From Taenia hydatigena (Eukaryota > Platyhelminthes > Cestoda > Cyclophyllidea > Taeniidae), in the NCBI GenBank assembly GCA_036345935.2, contig JADWOT020001469.1, forward strand, positions 106,761-170,760: a DNA stretch of 64,000 nucleotides, written 5' to 3'. A program made the translations under genes and the position numbers. How positions within the stretch are numbered: position 1 is the first letter of the stretch; each line of letters starts with the position of its first letter. Under the pieces are notes generated by a model. That model was not told the origin of the DNA. It was given only the letters and a program-made list of their open reading frames with translations, and did not search any database. Positions 34,413 through 46,217 of the stretch are shown piece by piece.

Positions 34413-34980
34413 TCTCTCACATCCTTTCGCCCCTCTAATTTCATCGATCCATTGCTTTGACACCAGCACACCGCTCCACTCCTTATTGCATGGCATGCCA
34501 TGTCCGCTCCCCTACACTCGCTCAGTGCAAGTATACTTCTCCACATGATCATCGTGTCGACACATCTGATGCAGTCTAATACCACGCCACCCAACTGGAT
34601 GCGTTGCGACGCACCATATTTGTTTCCTTTTTGGGTGTTTTTTGTAACTGCATTCGATTGAATGCGGCTAGCGGTTGCGGCTACAAGGTGGAAGTGCATA
34701 GGCATCATTAACAAGAGGGCTTGAGAATGATGCGGATGAATTTAACGTGATTGAGGTGAGCAAGTGGTTAGTAGTGGTAGTGGATGTGTGAGATCCTCCT
34801 GTAGATTAGGCAAAGGATAGAGGGACGTGGTTATAATGCGCTGGTCGAGAATTAGAGATCCTTAAAAGTATTATTATATTTTCTTTCTTTTATCTCTTTT
34901 TCCCGTACCTTACTATCTTCAGCCGCTTGTCTTTCCATAGGATTGGAGTGGACTCGCATCTTTGGTGGTTCACTGACAGC

Positions 34981-35033
34981 GTGGCTTCATAGCGTAGTGA
35001 CTAGAACCCAGGACTTTGAGTCATGCAACCCTC
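34981..35033 (+). repeat. Degenerate tRNA-like segment
   Basis: GTGGCTTCATAGCGTAGTGAC resembles an A box and GGACTTTGAGTCATGC a degenerate B box. Probably an old SINE head. It lies immediately upstream of the candidate A49 exon. Confidence 0.35.
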
Positions 35034-35102
35034 TCTCATTCTTGACTTACCAGCTACCTCTAAATATCACCTTTATAAAGTAAGGATTTTTGCATGCTGA
35101 AG

Positions 35103-35265
35103 CAGTGGCAGATAAGCGGTATGATATGGCTAGCTTTTTACATGACACCTTCGGTGCCTTAGGACAGAAGAAGGTTAAAACTGCTCTTAAAATTCGTTGG
35201 CGCACAGCACGTATAACAGTACCGACCGAGGCTTCCTTGAAGACAATTAAGCACATAATGCTGAG
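35103..35265 (+). CDS. POLR1E: Probable RNA polymerase I subunit A49 (POLR1E) exon
   Basis: The frame reads ADKRYDMASFLHDTFGALGQ followed by KKVKTALKIRWR and PTEASLKTIKHIM. A49 proteins have at the end of their dimerisation region an F-G-x(3,4)-Q/K-K-K/R-x-K/R-x-A motif followed by a basic helix and S/D-x-L, and this segment follows that pattern. A49 joins A34.5-type partners on Pol I and aids rRNA transcription in the nucleolus. The acceptor is TTTTTGCATGCTGAAG (with CAG next, a NAGNAG pair, both phase 1). No GT donor fits before the stop at 35282. A GC donor (GAG/GCAAGA) is the best candidate. The family call is from memory of the motif and is tentative. Confidence 0.42.
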
Positions 35266-36529
35266 GCAAGATACATATATTTAGCAGACAGAAAGAAAAT
35301 TGAGCTGATGGCATAATGCGTAGGCTGGAGCGAGGTGGTGCTGCATCATTCATATTTAACCCCTACCATGCCTGCTACAATTTCTCGCAATCTGCACTCT
35401 CCTGTGTCCATCTTCACTGCCTGCACGATTGCCTGGCCCTTTGGACTGACTGGCTTTCATATCTGGCTCCGCAGGTGCCTAGTTATTTGCCTGCTACACA
35501 GACTTGCCGGTTGGCTTAACGCCTAACTGGCTGGATCTAACGCTGTTCGGGTAAGCATCTACCTGCATGTTTGGATAACCAGGATCTGTCAAATGTCCTA
35601 GCTAATTGGCTAGCTGGCTAACTATATCCTCAAATGCACTTCTCCCTGCTTTGATGGCTGAGCTACTATCAAGATGGCTGCGAATTTCTAATTAGGATTT
35701 GACCGATATACACTGACTTGAACCTAGTGGCGATCCAGGTCACTTCAACTTCATTTCAGTTGAAGCTTTCATTGTCCTTACTTTCTCTTCTGGTCCTTCT
35801 TTTTCTTTTCTGGACAAACCTTTTTACATTTTGTACTGCTTTTCTTTTACGCATTCGCTCCGTTTTCTATCCATCACTTTGGATTGAGGGTGGCTGGAGA
35901 ATAGAGCGAAATCCGAGAGGTGACATCTAAAATGTGATGTGAAATAGATGCCAACAAATTAGCTAACATCAAAGTAATGACTAATTAGATTTGTTAACCA
36001 ATCAAACAATTAGCCAAGCTGAAAGTTTTAATCTGACTTGGGCGAAGCCAAATATCAGGTCGCCAAAGAATTTTAAAGAGAAAAATGACATAATTGGATG
36101 CGCAGACTAAAATTGCTCACGCAGGCGTACAACTGCACGAGGTTTACTTCGACAATAAAGGAATTATTTCTTCGCAACCGCTTTTTTGATTTGCTATTTG
36201 ATCCAATTCTTTATATTGCAAAATATGAACCTGGGTAATGCGAGAGGCAAATGAATTTGCTCTGTGCCAAACACGAGCGCGCACTTACTGCAAAGTCTTT
36301 GCCAGTTTCCGCAAAGATCCGAGAATACAGGCAACTAAAGTGACAAAGACCGAACATAGGCAACACGGTAGGTAGATGGTTATCTGCAGTTCAAATCACT
36401 GACAGGCATATCTTTATACTCAATTTACAACGGGAGAAAAGACCAAATGATAAGAGTATGCGATGAGCATAGATCTCTGATTTATGTCTTACCATTGGGA
36501 TTGTGCTGCGTCAGATCGAGCCATTACAG

Positions 36530-36645
36530 GCGTGGATGGTGATAATAGAAAGCTCCCGATCGCCGGTCTTCTCTATCTTGCTTTACTTATCCACTATTTG
36601 TTACATTCCATTGTCTTTTCCATTCAGTTGCGCTTGCATTTTAAG
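36530..36645 (+). CDS. Possible POLR1E C-terminal winged-helix exon
   Basis: A 116-nt exon starts after CCATTACAG and ends at TTTAAG/GTAGCA, entering in phase 1 and leaving in phase 0. It encodes GDNRKLPIAGLLYLALLIHY then LLHSIVFSIQLRLHFK. The L-x-Y-x-L-A-x-x-I-H core resembles the helix of the A49 tandem winged-helix domain. It lies 1.3 kb downstream of the A49-like exon on the same strand, in the expected order. Intermediate exons were not found. An alternative is a hydrophobic helix of an unrelated protein. Confidence 0.33.
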
Positions 36646-36649
36646 GTAG

Positions 36650-37685
36650 CAAAACCTGGAGTCTAAGAGCCACTCGGCTGATAGCACATTAAATGAGGTG
36701 GCTTTCAGCTATCAATGACTTGCTGAAGGAGATGTTGTCCCCTAGGGTTAAGCCATTTGCAGCAAATGGCCTTATTTAATGACAGAAAGGCATGCTAACG
36801 AACCAAAGGAATCTGACTATCTGCTTCCACCCTTCCTACTTCTTACCTTGCAATTTAATTGGCATACTTTGCTGAGTCGTATAAAAAAAATTAGATAAAA
36901 CTCTGTGATATGAAAGGCAGTTTATTTTGATCCATTGAATCAAAAACGGAAGAACAGCATCCACAAACAGCTGTAAGGCCCATAACTCCTTGCCTTTGAT
37001 ATTGGCTCAATGAACCCTGTTTGAACGGAGTCAAAAGCATCACAATTCTTAGCTTTAAAAGTTTAGGCTTTATGCGCTGCATTAATCAAGGCCGGATTTT
37101 ATTAGTCAGTAAGGTAAAAAGGAAAACCACATGCATTTTTCGCACTCCTACTCAATTGTTAACACTAATTTCAATTTTGGTGGGAGCAGGTGCCTTAACA
37201 CAACTTCGCAACCTGATTTGTGCTGAGATTGAAAGTCAGCTCAAACAGAGATTCATTTAACACTCCTTAAGTTGTACTTGTCCGTAAGTGTTAAAAGGCT
37301 TCAGTATTTTAGCATTTACGCGAAATGGCCCGGTGAGCGAAGAAAGTGTAAAACTAAGGCTTTGGTTGATGTGGTCTAATTTAGATAGCTGGTTGCAGAA
37401 GCGGAAGACAAGCTTTTGTTAGGCTATGCTGAATTTACCATCCTAAGAGCCTAGAAGGTAGAGAATGATGATCAAACAACACCATACGAGGGTGACCTTA
37501 TGTATATATGCGGGCATTAGAAGGGCTAAGCAGACATAAATGTACCGAGCAAGTTGGAAAGAAAGTGCATTTCGTAAAGAATAGAATAACGCCAACGCAA
37601 TTAAGGAATTTGTTAAAGGCTCTATAGGCTTACTTCGTTATATCGCTAGCGCTTAAATTTTCTCAATGCGCTGTCTTGAAAAGGG
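36650..37685. other. No gene recognised
   Basis: A plus frame at 37021-37260 has protein-like stretches but no convincing splice pair or motif. Confidence 0.4.
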
Positions 37686-37689
37686 GTGT

Positions 37690-38430
37690 GATGCTCGGGA
37701 TATCTTAATCGCAAAAGTATTGATTTTCTTAATCGCTGTCCATGTGGAGAGATGCATCCTAAGCACGCATATCCAGTCACATGCTACTTGAGGAGGTCGT
37801 GCATTTTTTAACAATTCAGAGGATGGTCCCTCCTGGTATTATGGATGAGGCAGATACTTTTATAAGCGGGGCGTACCGCTAAGTGATAAAGGGGGATTTC
37901 GCATCATCAAGGCGTTTTCATCGTCATCGCTGCATGGTCTTGCATCTGCACCTATTAAAGAGACTTGGTATTGATAAACCTGAAAAACCGTTGGCGACCA
38001 GTTTCATCCCGTTTCATTATAGTTAATGGCTGCTGCCGAAACACCGTCATCAAATAGAAGCAGAGCTAAGCATGCTTTGTATTTTAATAGCACTCCCTTT
38101 ATTTTTCAATAGCTTCTTTTCGCTTGGGTCCAAAATGGACGATGACATTTGCGGTGCATATTGATCAGTAAGGTGGCCATACATTGCTTTTTGTTCTTCC
38201 ACTTTTCACGATAGGGATTCGGTAATGCGCTTTTACCGTTATTTTGATCCATAAACTTGTAGCGGCCTCCCTTCATTGTTTAGACGCAAAAGTCTCTTGG
38301 AGTTACTAACTAATCAATTCATTTGCTGCATATCGATAATGTTGTGTCATGTTGCACTTCATACGCCCAATTCATGGAGTTGATAGCGACCTTTACTCTT
38401 CTTGTAACTCAGATAAGAAGCATTTCTCTC
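37690..38430 (+). repeat. Interspersed repeat family R2, copy B
   Basis: Inverted counterpart of 29800-30480, separated from it by about 7 kb. The copies differ by many substitutions and small indels, so they are old independent insertions or the two arms of an ancient inverted duplication. Confidence 0.85.
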
Positions 38431-39340
38431 GTTGCGTTTTTTAGTCAACCATTTTAAAGAACTTTGGTCAGTGTTCTGAATCTACAAAACAATAGAGGAA
38501 TCAGAGATGCTTTTGATAGTCTAATCTTTTGATGTTTAAATCTTTGCATTTCCCAACACAATCTATCAATTAGGTGAAGGCTTCGCGGCAACTGGCTGCA
38601 GATTTCATATGTCTTCGTGGTTAGAAACCTCGCAATTGTCGAAAGGGAATCACAATGGTTTACTTCTTATAATGAATAGGCATCAGCCTTCTTTAGATCC
38701 GAGGACCGAAACGCAAAAGTTGGAATTGGTGACAAATAGCATCCCGCGCTAAAAGCAAGAGCTCATCCTTTTTATATCTTTGATCCTTTGAGAAGATAAT
38801 TTTGAATGCTTTAGCTCGCTCTGTACAATGATTCAGCATGACTTACCTTTCTTCAAAGAAAATTTCCAATCGTGCAGGTTGTTTAAGTTTGCGGCATTAG
38901 GATCTGGCTTAAATTATTTTAAAGTGATAGCAGCTTGAACCAACCCTAGCAATTTGTAAGACACTTATCTGCTCCGCGAATATTTTCAAGTAAATGCTGA
39001 CCAGATTCTTGGCTGATTGATCCGTACACTGAAATATCAGAAAATTTAGGAATTGGATCAAATAGTTTTTACTCGCCAAGTTCTTGCACAGAATACAAGT
39101 AACAAGCCACTTTGGAGCATCAAGAATACTGATCTAGCTGCGTGGCTGCCTGATTATTTAGTATCACGGATAAGGTCTTAGAAAAAGCCTTGCTTTATAT
39201 TATGGATTTTATCCTGTAGGAAGCTCTACCTTCTAAAAATCCGTCTAATTTATGCAGCCGTTGTTGTCGCATTCTATCGCCAACTATATCTACCAAACAC
39301 CCAGTGAATGCTATAATGACCTTTTCCTAATTTTGGCCCC
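38431..39340. other. No gene recognised
   Basis: Expected upstream exons of the EMAP II-like gene (including the HPDAD-type motif) were looked for on the plus strand and not found. Confidence 0.4.
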
Positions 39341-39343
39341 CGT

Positions 39344-39587
39344 ATGGCGGATTCGTTTCTTTACTCCTCCGTGGTCAGCGGTCTCGTGCCACACGCGCCC
39401 ATTGAGAAAGTGCAAGGATTAGTAGGCATCTTTATGTGCAATCTCAAACCTGCCAAGATGCGTGGCATCGAGTCGCAGGGTATGCTGATGTGCGCCACTG
39501 ACGCCAATGATAGAGTGGAACCTCTAGTTATTGAGAGTGTGAAAGAACCAGCCCTGGGTGACAGGGTCTACGTGGAAAGCTATCCTG
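39344..39587 (+). CDS. EMAP II-like tRNA-binding domain exon (Tyr-tRNA synthetase C-terminus or AIMP1)
   Basis: The exon encodes SSVVSGLVPHAPIEKVQG, LVGIFMCNLKPAKMRGIESQ and GMLMCATDANDRVEPL, then GDRVYVESYPG, ending at CCTG/GTGAGT in phase 1. The NLKP-x-KMRG-x-x-SQ-M block and VVSGLV strand are diagnostic of the EMAP II/Arc1p OB-fold, which binds the tRNA elbow and tethers synthetases. The ESQGML and VEPL words lean towards the metazoan tyrosyl-tRNA synthetase appendix rather than AIMP1. No AG lies between an in-frame TGA at 39317 and the conserved VVSGL, so either translation starts at this ATG or the true acceptor is the CAG at 39374-39376, after GTGGT, with the VV match partly fortuitous. 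Confidence 0.85.
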
Positions 39588-39712
39588 GTGAGTTGATATC
39601 TACATTCTATTATAGTCTTGGGCTTTAGAGGTATGCTGCCTATTGCTGTCATCACACATCCATCAAATTGGGAAAGTCTGCTGGAAGCTATTAGAATGGT
39701 ATTAAAATTCCA

Positions 39713-39867
39713 ATGACTTTCCAATCTTGAACTTGCATCGACATTTGTGTGGCCTAAAAAGGACATCCAGGTCATTCCTCGACCAGTGGACACAATTCAC
39801 AATGAGTCCATTGAAGATCTTAGGAGGTGTTTGCGCAAGTGGGATAGTGAAACATTAATTCTGTAGG
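39713..39867 (+). CDS. Possible terminal exon of the EMAP II-like gene
   Basis: A frame without ATG runs from after a TGA to TAG at 39865-39867 and contains FVWPKKDIQVIPRPVDTIHN then ESIEDLRRCLRKW. Its PKK-x-I...I-x-x-E-x-I spacing recalls the PKKK segment that follows the GDR motif in EMAP II domains. It lies 125 nt after the domain exon on the same strand. The only acceptor after the stop is CCTAAAAAG or ATCCAG, inside the frame. Resemblance is weak. Confidence 0.28.
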
Positions 39868-39893
39868 AGTTCTGGTCTTTTTAGGCTTAAGAT

Positions 39894-40745
39894 TTGAATA
39901 TTTTAGGAGTTGCTATTAGGGTGGACTGTGTGGCTGTTTCACCCATATGCCAAAACCTTCGAACTTCTCTGACAAGCAGATATGTAGTGATTTACACTCG
40001 GCCTCCGCTTAGATCGCGTACAATTCTTAGATCCCGCACTGAAATATGCCGCAGTACCCATAAAATGAAAAAGAGAAAGGCCATACTCAACGCCAAATAC
40101 TGTCCTCATTTATTCTGGATTGGATATAAATAAGGACTGAAAATTTTTTGGCCATCCTAAAGTATCGTTTTCTGTGCCCGGAACGGTCACGTCTCCAATA
40201 TGATAATCGAGACTAAAAACCACTAAAACGAGTACTTAGTCATCCATAGGAAATATTCACCAATTTTATGGCCCCTGTAAGCTTTAAAATATTAAAAGTC
40301 TTGATAATGAGTATCCTTACCTAAAAACTCGAAATCGATTAAGGTGTGCTTTTTCCCTTATGCTCCTGAGTGGCATGCTGATCTAAGAATTGCACGACTT
40401 CAGTTTTTGTCTCTCAAAGCTTTTTGATGTACGCTGCAATCGTTCCTTGTCAAATTTAGCATTCAAAACCGACAAAAAAGGGGCAGCAGAACTCTATTTG
40501 GTCGTTTGTAATTTAAAGAAGACTTTAAAAGTGTCAATTTTTCGCCTCTACTGCAACAAAACACCACATACGGTATTGATTTCATACCAATATTGCAGTT
40601 GTGTACTGGTGCGTACTATGCATTTGTGGGCACCGGTTAAAGCTATCTTGAAGTGCCATTCAGTCTGAATAGTAAGATAGAGGGTAGGAAGATGCGGGTG
40701 CAGAAGGAGTTGCAATAAAATGAGAGGCTATGTTGGTCGTCTGCT
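39894..40745. other. No gene recognised
   Basis: Plus frames at 39894-40133 and 40390-40668 are open but lack splice signals and motifs. Confidence 0.4.
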
Positions 40746-40749
40746 CTTT

Positions 40750-41700
40750 ACACCATTTAATTATATGGTCATTCCAGTGACACTGAAATAACCCGTGGGT
40801 TGGATAGGCAGAGGGGAAGAAGCATCATAATGTGCGGTCATATTGCGTTAGTGTTGGGCATTATGGTACCTTTGTTTATGTACTGGTCCCCTTACGTCTT
40901 ACTTGTGCACTGATGCAAGCCACCGCAACTCGCCTCATGAATAGAGAACTACCGCAAGAAATCGGCTCAATAATTAAAATTTTAATTTAATTTTTGTCAA
41001 CTGTGGTGCTAAATAGACAATCAAGTGCAGCTGTATGCCGCAACTACCATTGTAGGCCTCTTAAGTGCTGGTCAGACTTAATCTGCCTACTTTACTTGGA
41101 GTGCGCACTTTGCTGATTTACGGGAGAACTGTCTCACGCACGCGGCGAAGGATACAATCAGCCACGACCTATTGCCACTATATGCTATCACCGGTCATCA
41201 CTCGCCCTAATTCTCTGCTCTCGCTGCCCTTACTGCATTGATTGCGTCATATATTATTACCTTGAAGGATAGTCTTCGAACAAATAGGGCTGAGGCGCAA
41301 AGAGCCTGCATTAGCGACACCCACTGGATACAAAAGTTACGATTAAGTAATAGGGCACCTCACTTCTAATAAAAGTGAAAGTTTCCTTTTCATTTTTATG
41401 CCTTAAGCATTCTATATTAGGCCGGAATGAAGTCGAGTATTTTAACAACGCCTCACCTGGTCGTGCTGATACACAAGATAAACATTTTTGTCCTGCTTTT
41501 CATATTTGCTTTAATGGGAAAATTCAGAACTACGTCGACCAGGATGCAATGCGTTTCCTTTCAGCCTTGTCATGTTTGCCGAAATTTGAAACTTAACAGT
41601 CCTACTGCTAACTTAGGTACGATAGTACTACCGCAGTACGCTTTTCTAGATGCAAAAGGAAATACTTTGATTTGACTCAAGCAGTTGCCACGCATACCTG
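40750..41700 (+). repeat. Interspersed repeat family R3, copy A
   Basis: Aligns with the reverse complement of 49050-49960. Colinear landmarks: CTCACGCACGCGGCG near 41130, CACCGGTCATC near 41195, CCTGCATTAGCGA near 41310 and AACAACGCCTCACCTGGTCGTGCTGATACA near 41445 (given here only as a position mark with its core CGTGCTGATACA). Open frames in this copy are not called. No transposon protein is seen. Confidence 0.87.
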
Positions 41701-42179
41701 TTTTTCCACCAATTCTTTGGGCTTTTATGTGTTTGAGGAAAGACGGAAATTGTCCATACTTATATGACAGCCAAGTTGAGATGACCATTTAACTATTCTT
41801 TTGAAAGACAGCGGACGCCAAACTACAGAATAGTAACGTTCTTTCTTAACTTAAGGAAAAAGATGAAAGATACCACTTTTTCCTCCGAGCCTAGCGTTTA
41901 AAATTAGCTTGTAAAAATCCAACTAGAGTTTACTAATGAAATCATTTGCTTCCACTCCGTTACAATAAATGTTGATATGCTTACAATGTTGATAAGCAGA
42001 CGCGCAACTTGGATGCTAACATGAACTTTCCACCTAAATTTCTTCCACTACTTCATATTAAATAGAATTCAGCTCAAATCACACTCAACTGCGATTGGGT
42101 CTAATGCCATTTATTTCCTTCCGTCGCGATCGATTCTAATAAGCTGTAAACCTAGACAAGCAGGTGTCATAAATCTCAC

Positions 42180-42560
42180 ACTTGAGGCCAAAGGATAGCA
42201 ATGCGGTATATGTTGTCCATTGGTGATTTGTTTGGCATAGAAAAGAAAGGAAGAAGTAAAGAGGTGTAGACACTGGTTCGCATGTTGTGAAGTTGTGGAG
42301 ATAGAGTAGCTTAACGAGCACTTATAAGAGGAAAGAACGGAACTGGAGGCAGCCCAGGGACTTAGGTGAGTATAGTATGAGAGACAAGCCTATAACGCAT
42401 AGAGTGGAAAAGAATGGAGATCGAATGAGAGTCCGTTGTGTGTACGTGAGTGGCAAAATGGTTGTAAACATGAAAAATGGATTTGAGGTGTAAAAGGATA
42501 GGGCTGAAAGGCGACGAGACAAAGTGATGGGAAGTGTTGAGGTTGCAACGGGCAGGAAGA
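42180..42560. repeat. Purine-rich strand-asymmetric tract
   Basis: The plus strand is rich in GGAAG, GAGAG and GTGAG words for nearly 400 bases, like 1.83-2.17 kb. The minus frames here (42136-42321, 42322-42522, 42390-42575) are CT-rich translation artefacts. Confidence 0.4.
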
Positions 42561-42660
42561 TCTAGGGTCTGTCATTTGTGTGGTACATCAGCTGCTTGGG
42601 GACCAAAAATAAGGACCGAAGGGCATAAAGGTGCCTAATCACCCCGAGGACAAGGACAAA

Positions 42661-45600
42661 TGCAGTTAATATGCTGACACTGGGTTCAATCTATGCGTCT
42701 TTTGCTAATAAAATGAAACAAGTGTGGCAACATTAACCAAATAATAATGACATTAAGGTCTTTAAGGCAGACAAATAGCTTTTCACACTATAAGTGTAAG
42801 GACTCACTGATCCACTACTACTGGCGGTCCCGATCGTTTCTCAAACAAGTTTTCGCGTTCATTTTACTACCCTCGCCATGGTTTGATGGTAGATACCAGA
42901 CCAAAATTGGTCTATTCTTTAGCAAGGCCTTCAATCATAGCTAAAAAGTAGAATTGTCATGCATCACACACTCATGCTCTGGTAAACATGGTAACCATGC
43001 CTCAAATTTATGTGTTTGGACGTAAGTAAATAATCACAAATTAGAGTTATCATGCCGTTCATATCATACATAGCATTTTTCCAGGCAAACGAAAAATTGT
43101 GTACACACGAATAACATTCACAGTCTACGCTCCGTCCCTCAATGATGTCTGTCATACGACACTGCCCGTCAGTTCATTTCGCCTGTTTCTCCACTCTGAG
43201 AATTTTAAACGCCACGAAGGAGCGACCTTAAAAATTTAGTGAACGAGGTGTGAAAGAGCCAGTTTTGGCTGCTTCATAGTTAGAAAACGTGTTTCAAGGC
43301 TCTCTAAGACGATTAAGTCCGCACCCTTGCCAACGCTATGGAAGCGAAGTTAAGAGATAAGTCAGGTCCAATGGTCATTAGGCTGATAACGTGTTCGCGC
43401 GGAAGATACTAGCCTAAAGTGAGACAGAGCCCCTCTTTTATATTACATCCAATTCGACTGACCCGTGTCGATATATCAGGCCTTCTAACAGCTCATTTTA
43501 TCAAGACGGACTATAACGCCCACACCGACCATTTGAACATTAACTCCGGCGATGATTATTATCATGGTTTGGTCGTCACAACTGCTGCGTCTCCTTCAAG
43601 TAGTGCTACTAGTATGAGTTTTGCAACCTGAGTTGCCCTTGCTGAATTCGTAATAGATTTTCATCCAATCGCTTAACTTAAGGTTTTTGGTGCAGAGAGA
43701 TTAAAAACAGTATTTTTAGCATCTAAAAATTGTCTAAAAGCATCCATTCCAAACCTTATCCTTTTTTCCTTCTCCTTTCGTTCCGTGGAATCTTCCTCGT
43801 TTATCCTCTTCCCGATTACCAAATCTTCTCATTACTTCCTTCAACTTCAACTGTCAAATTCTTCCAGTTTTTCCTTCTATTCTTGTTATTGCAGTAATTC
43901 AATGCCTTTATTGTTTTCGTACATACAAAGAAATTAAAAGCAAAAGCCTACACTGTTGGAAATTTTCAGCATTCAATGCCAGCAGTTTTCTTAACCTCTT
44001 TTCAATAAAGAGACCTTCTGTCAAACTGCAGATCATGGTGTACGTACCAATTTTAATGTAGCGCAAGTGGTGATAGACAAAAGCATTAATGTTAATTAAA
44101 AACATTTCTTTCTTCCCTTTTTAGGCATCTTTTGTTGCCTGAGATGGTTCATTTTCAGCCTTCTACTCTCAAAAGTGGTCCACCAAGGTGGCAGTTTAGT
44201 GTTAATCGAAACCTTCCGTGTGTGCGAGGGGAAAGTATTACCTGTAAATAAGTGGTGAGGAAGAATTATAGGGCACAGCTCTCCCTTTTACATAGTCCGG
44301 GATGAGTCATCAGAAGGAACATGTTGCTTTCAAGCAGTATTGAAGGTCGTGAGAACGCTCAAGGATTCTATTAGAATTGGACTGAAGATCGGTGGATGAG
44401 TTGGGTGGTGAAGAGAAACGAACATTACCACTTTATTACGCTTCCAGACAAGTTGCCAACTTCCATCAGCCTTATTCTGCACTGAACACTGCTGACAACC
44501 ATTATTTTATGCTCCTGCTAGAATCACGCCTTTGCTTCACATCTCGTCCCCATTCGTCTCTTAAACTCTTCATTCATCCCGTTCCATGTTTTAATGCACT
44601 TTCAACTATGCGACTCTTCGCTTACTTGACGCCACACATCCCTCCTTGCCACACAGCTACTGACCATCTGGACTTATTTTCGTATTGAATTAAATTGATT
44701 TTGAATCGATCCCTACTAATTCAAGTGCTGCGTTGGAGTTCTAGCTTAGATTGTCACTCGCGCAGTCTACAAATCGGTTTCTTGCACCTAAATTGACTCG
44801 GTTGCGACTCCAGAGAGCCCTAGGTTGTCAAAGTAGACGAGCTTTAGTGTCTGTATACGCGTAGTTAGCATTTAATGGAAGTGCCTCCTTCCACTAAATG
44901 AGGACACTCAATCCGTAGCCATTATCCCATTCAACGAATGAATCGCTATACTAAACCGCATTTAGGCAGTTAATAGGTTAACTCTACAGCCACTGCCTGC
45001 TTTCTCTTCTTCTACTTTACAGAAGAAGCACGAAAGTTCAATCACCTTCTTCGGGCCCTTCTAGATTGTTCTCTATGCAGGCATCAGCAAAGATAGGCAA
45101 AAGTAAGCGTATATGTCACAGACAACGGCCTCAACCATACCCACAAAATGAGAGCAGCTTTTAAAGTTGGTCACGCATGCTTGCCATTGTTTGTTTGTTT
45201 GTTTGGCATCAAACTCACTCCTGTGAACACCTTTTAGGAATCCTCCTGGTGTGGGCAGAATCGCCTTTATTTCGAATTGTCAGCTTTGCCTTTGTATTCT
45301 TTATATCATATCTGCTAAAAGCTCCTACTGCGGAGTTAGATTAGGCTCGAGGCTATGCATTAGGCATTAGGCCAACAAGGAAAACATTGGAAAGACATCA
45401 TTACTACAGGACCCGTTTCTATGTACGAGCTCGACACTGTACGTGTGAGATTCTTCTCTGTGGTGACAAGAGTAATCTGATATCTCCATTTGTCAGCAGG
45501 AATATACTTTTTGCGCGTGGGATTTTAGGTCTTATGCTTTGCTCTGCAAATTTACGATAGACAGGGTATCAGTAGAATTATTGAAGCTCTTAGCAAAGAA

Positions 45601-46095
45601 AAAGGGTTTCAGGCTAAAAATGTGGGTGATTCTCCCTAATTTTATTGAGAACCGCCTGCTAATTAGCAAGAAGAAACCATTTTAAGGTAAGCGCTCGTGC
45701 CCAAGAAAGTGTTATTTTTGAGAGGCAGTGCCATATTGTAAGGCAGAGTAATCTACTTTTGCTGGCCTTATTCATAAACGGTGAAAAGGGTTGCAACCTG
45801 CTATTTACCTTTCTAGTATTGATGTCGCCAACATGCAAACTTGGTTTTCGAGACTTTTGCAGGAGCCGATTTTATTAAGTGATGCAGCACTTAGGGGTTC
45901 GCGGTACTGAAAATTGCAAAATGGGTATAGATTATATATGGTCTGGGTAGAGAGTTTGCCTGGTGATTGTGCGTTAAGAGCACTATGAATGCATTAATTG
46001 CTACTAGTTATCATTGATTCATTAATTATTATTGCATTCATGGTGTTGATTTTGCTGTTCCTGCTTTCCTTTCTCTTGCAAATCTTGGGCAAAAT
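42661..46095. other. No gene firmly recognised
   Basis: The plus frame 44392-44688 contains EKRTLPLYYASRQVANF, loosely like the RNase H region of LTR elements, but nothing else of such an element is present. Otherwise nothing is supported. Confidence 0.4.
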
Positions 46096-46100
46096 AGGTT

Positions 46101-46209
46101 TTATTTGCGCAATTTTATTTTTGATTTGCTGTGGACCTTCATAGCAATCATATCGTTTTTCCACACAGTATTTTCGTCATCCGAATTTAAATCCAATAGA
46201 GTCCTCATG
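46101..46209 (-). CDS. Possible terminal exon, unknown protein
   Basis: A minus-strand exon starts after a good acceptor (TCTCTTTCATAAAATTAG), enters in phase 2 and reads MRTLLDLNSDDENTVWKNDM then IAMKVHSKSKIKLRK before TAA. The hydrophilic acidic-then-basic composition is protein-like. The stop codon lies within an AATAAA hexamer (CGCAAATAAAACC), which may double as a poly(A) signal, though cleavage so close to the stop would be unusual. No family is recognised. Confidence 0.38.
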
Positions 46210-46217
46210 CTAATTTT

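Noticed and set aside
34271..34714. 147-codon minus frame
   Set aside because: It runs through a tRNA-like SINE head at 34338-34412, so it is repeat-derived.
43320..43405. 5S rRNA-like words (GGAAGCGAAGTTAAG, then GGTCCAATGG)
   Set aside because: Only short words match. The expected spacing and internal promoter boxes of a 5S gene are absent.
44392..44688. Possible retrotransposon RNase H fragment (LPLYYASRQV)
   Set aside because: A short resemblance only. No catalytic residues, neighbouring reverse transcriptase or LTRs were seen.
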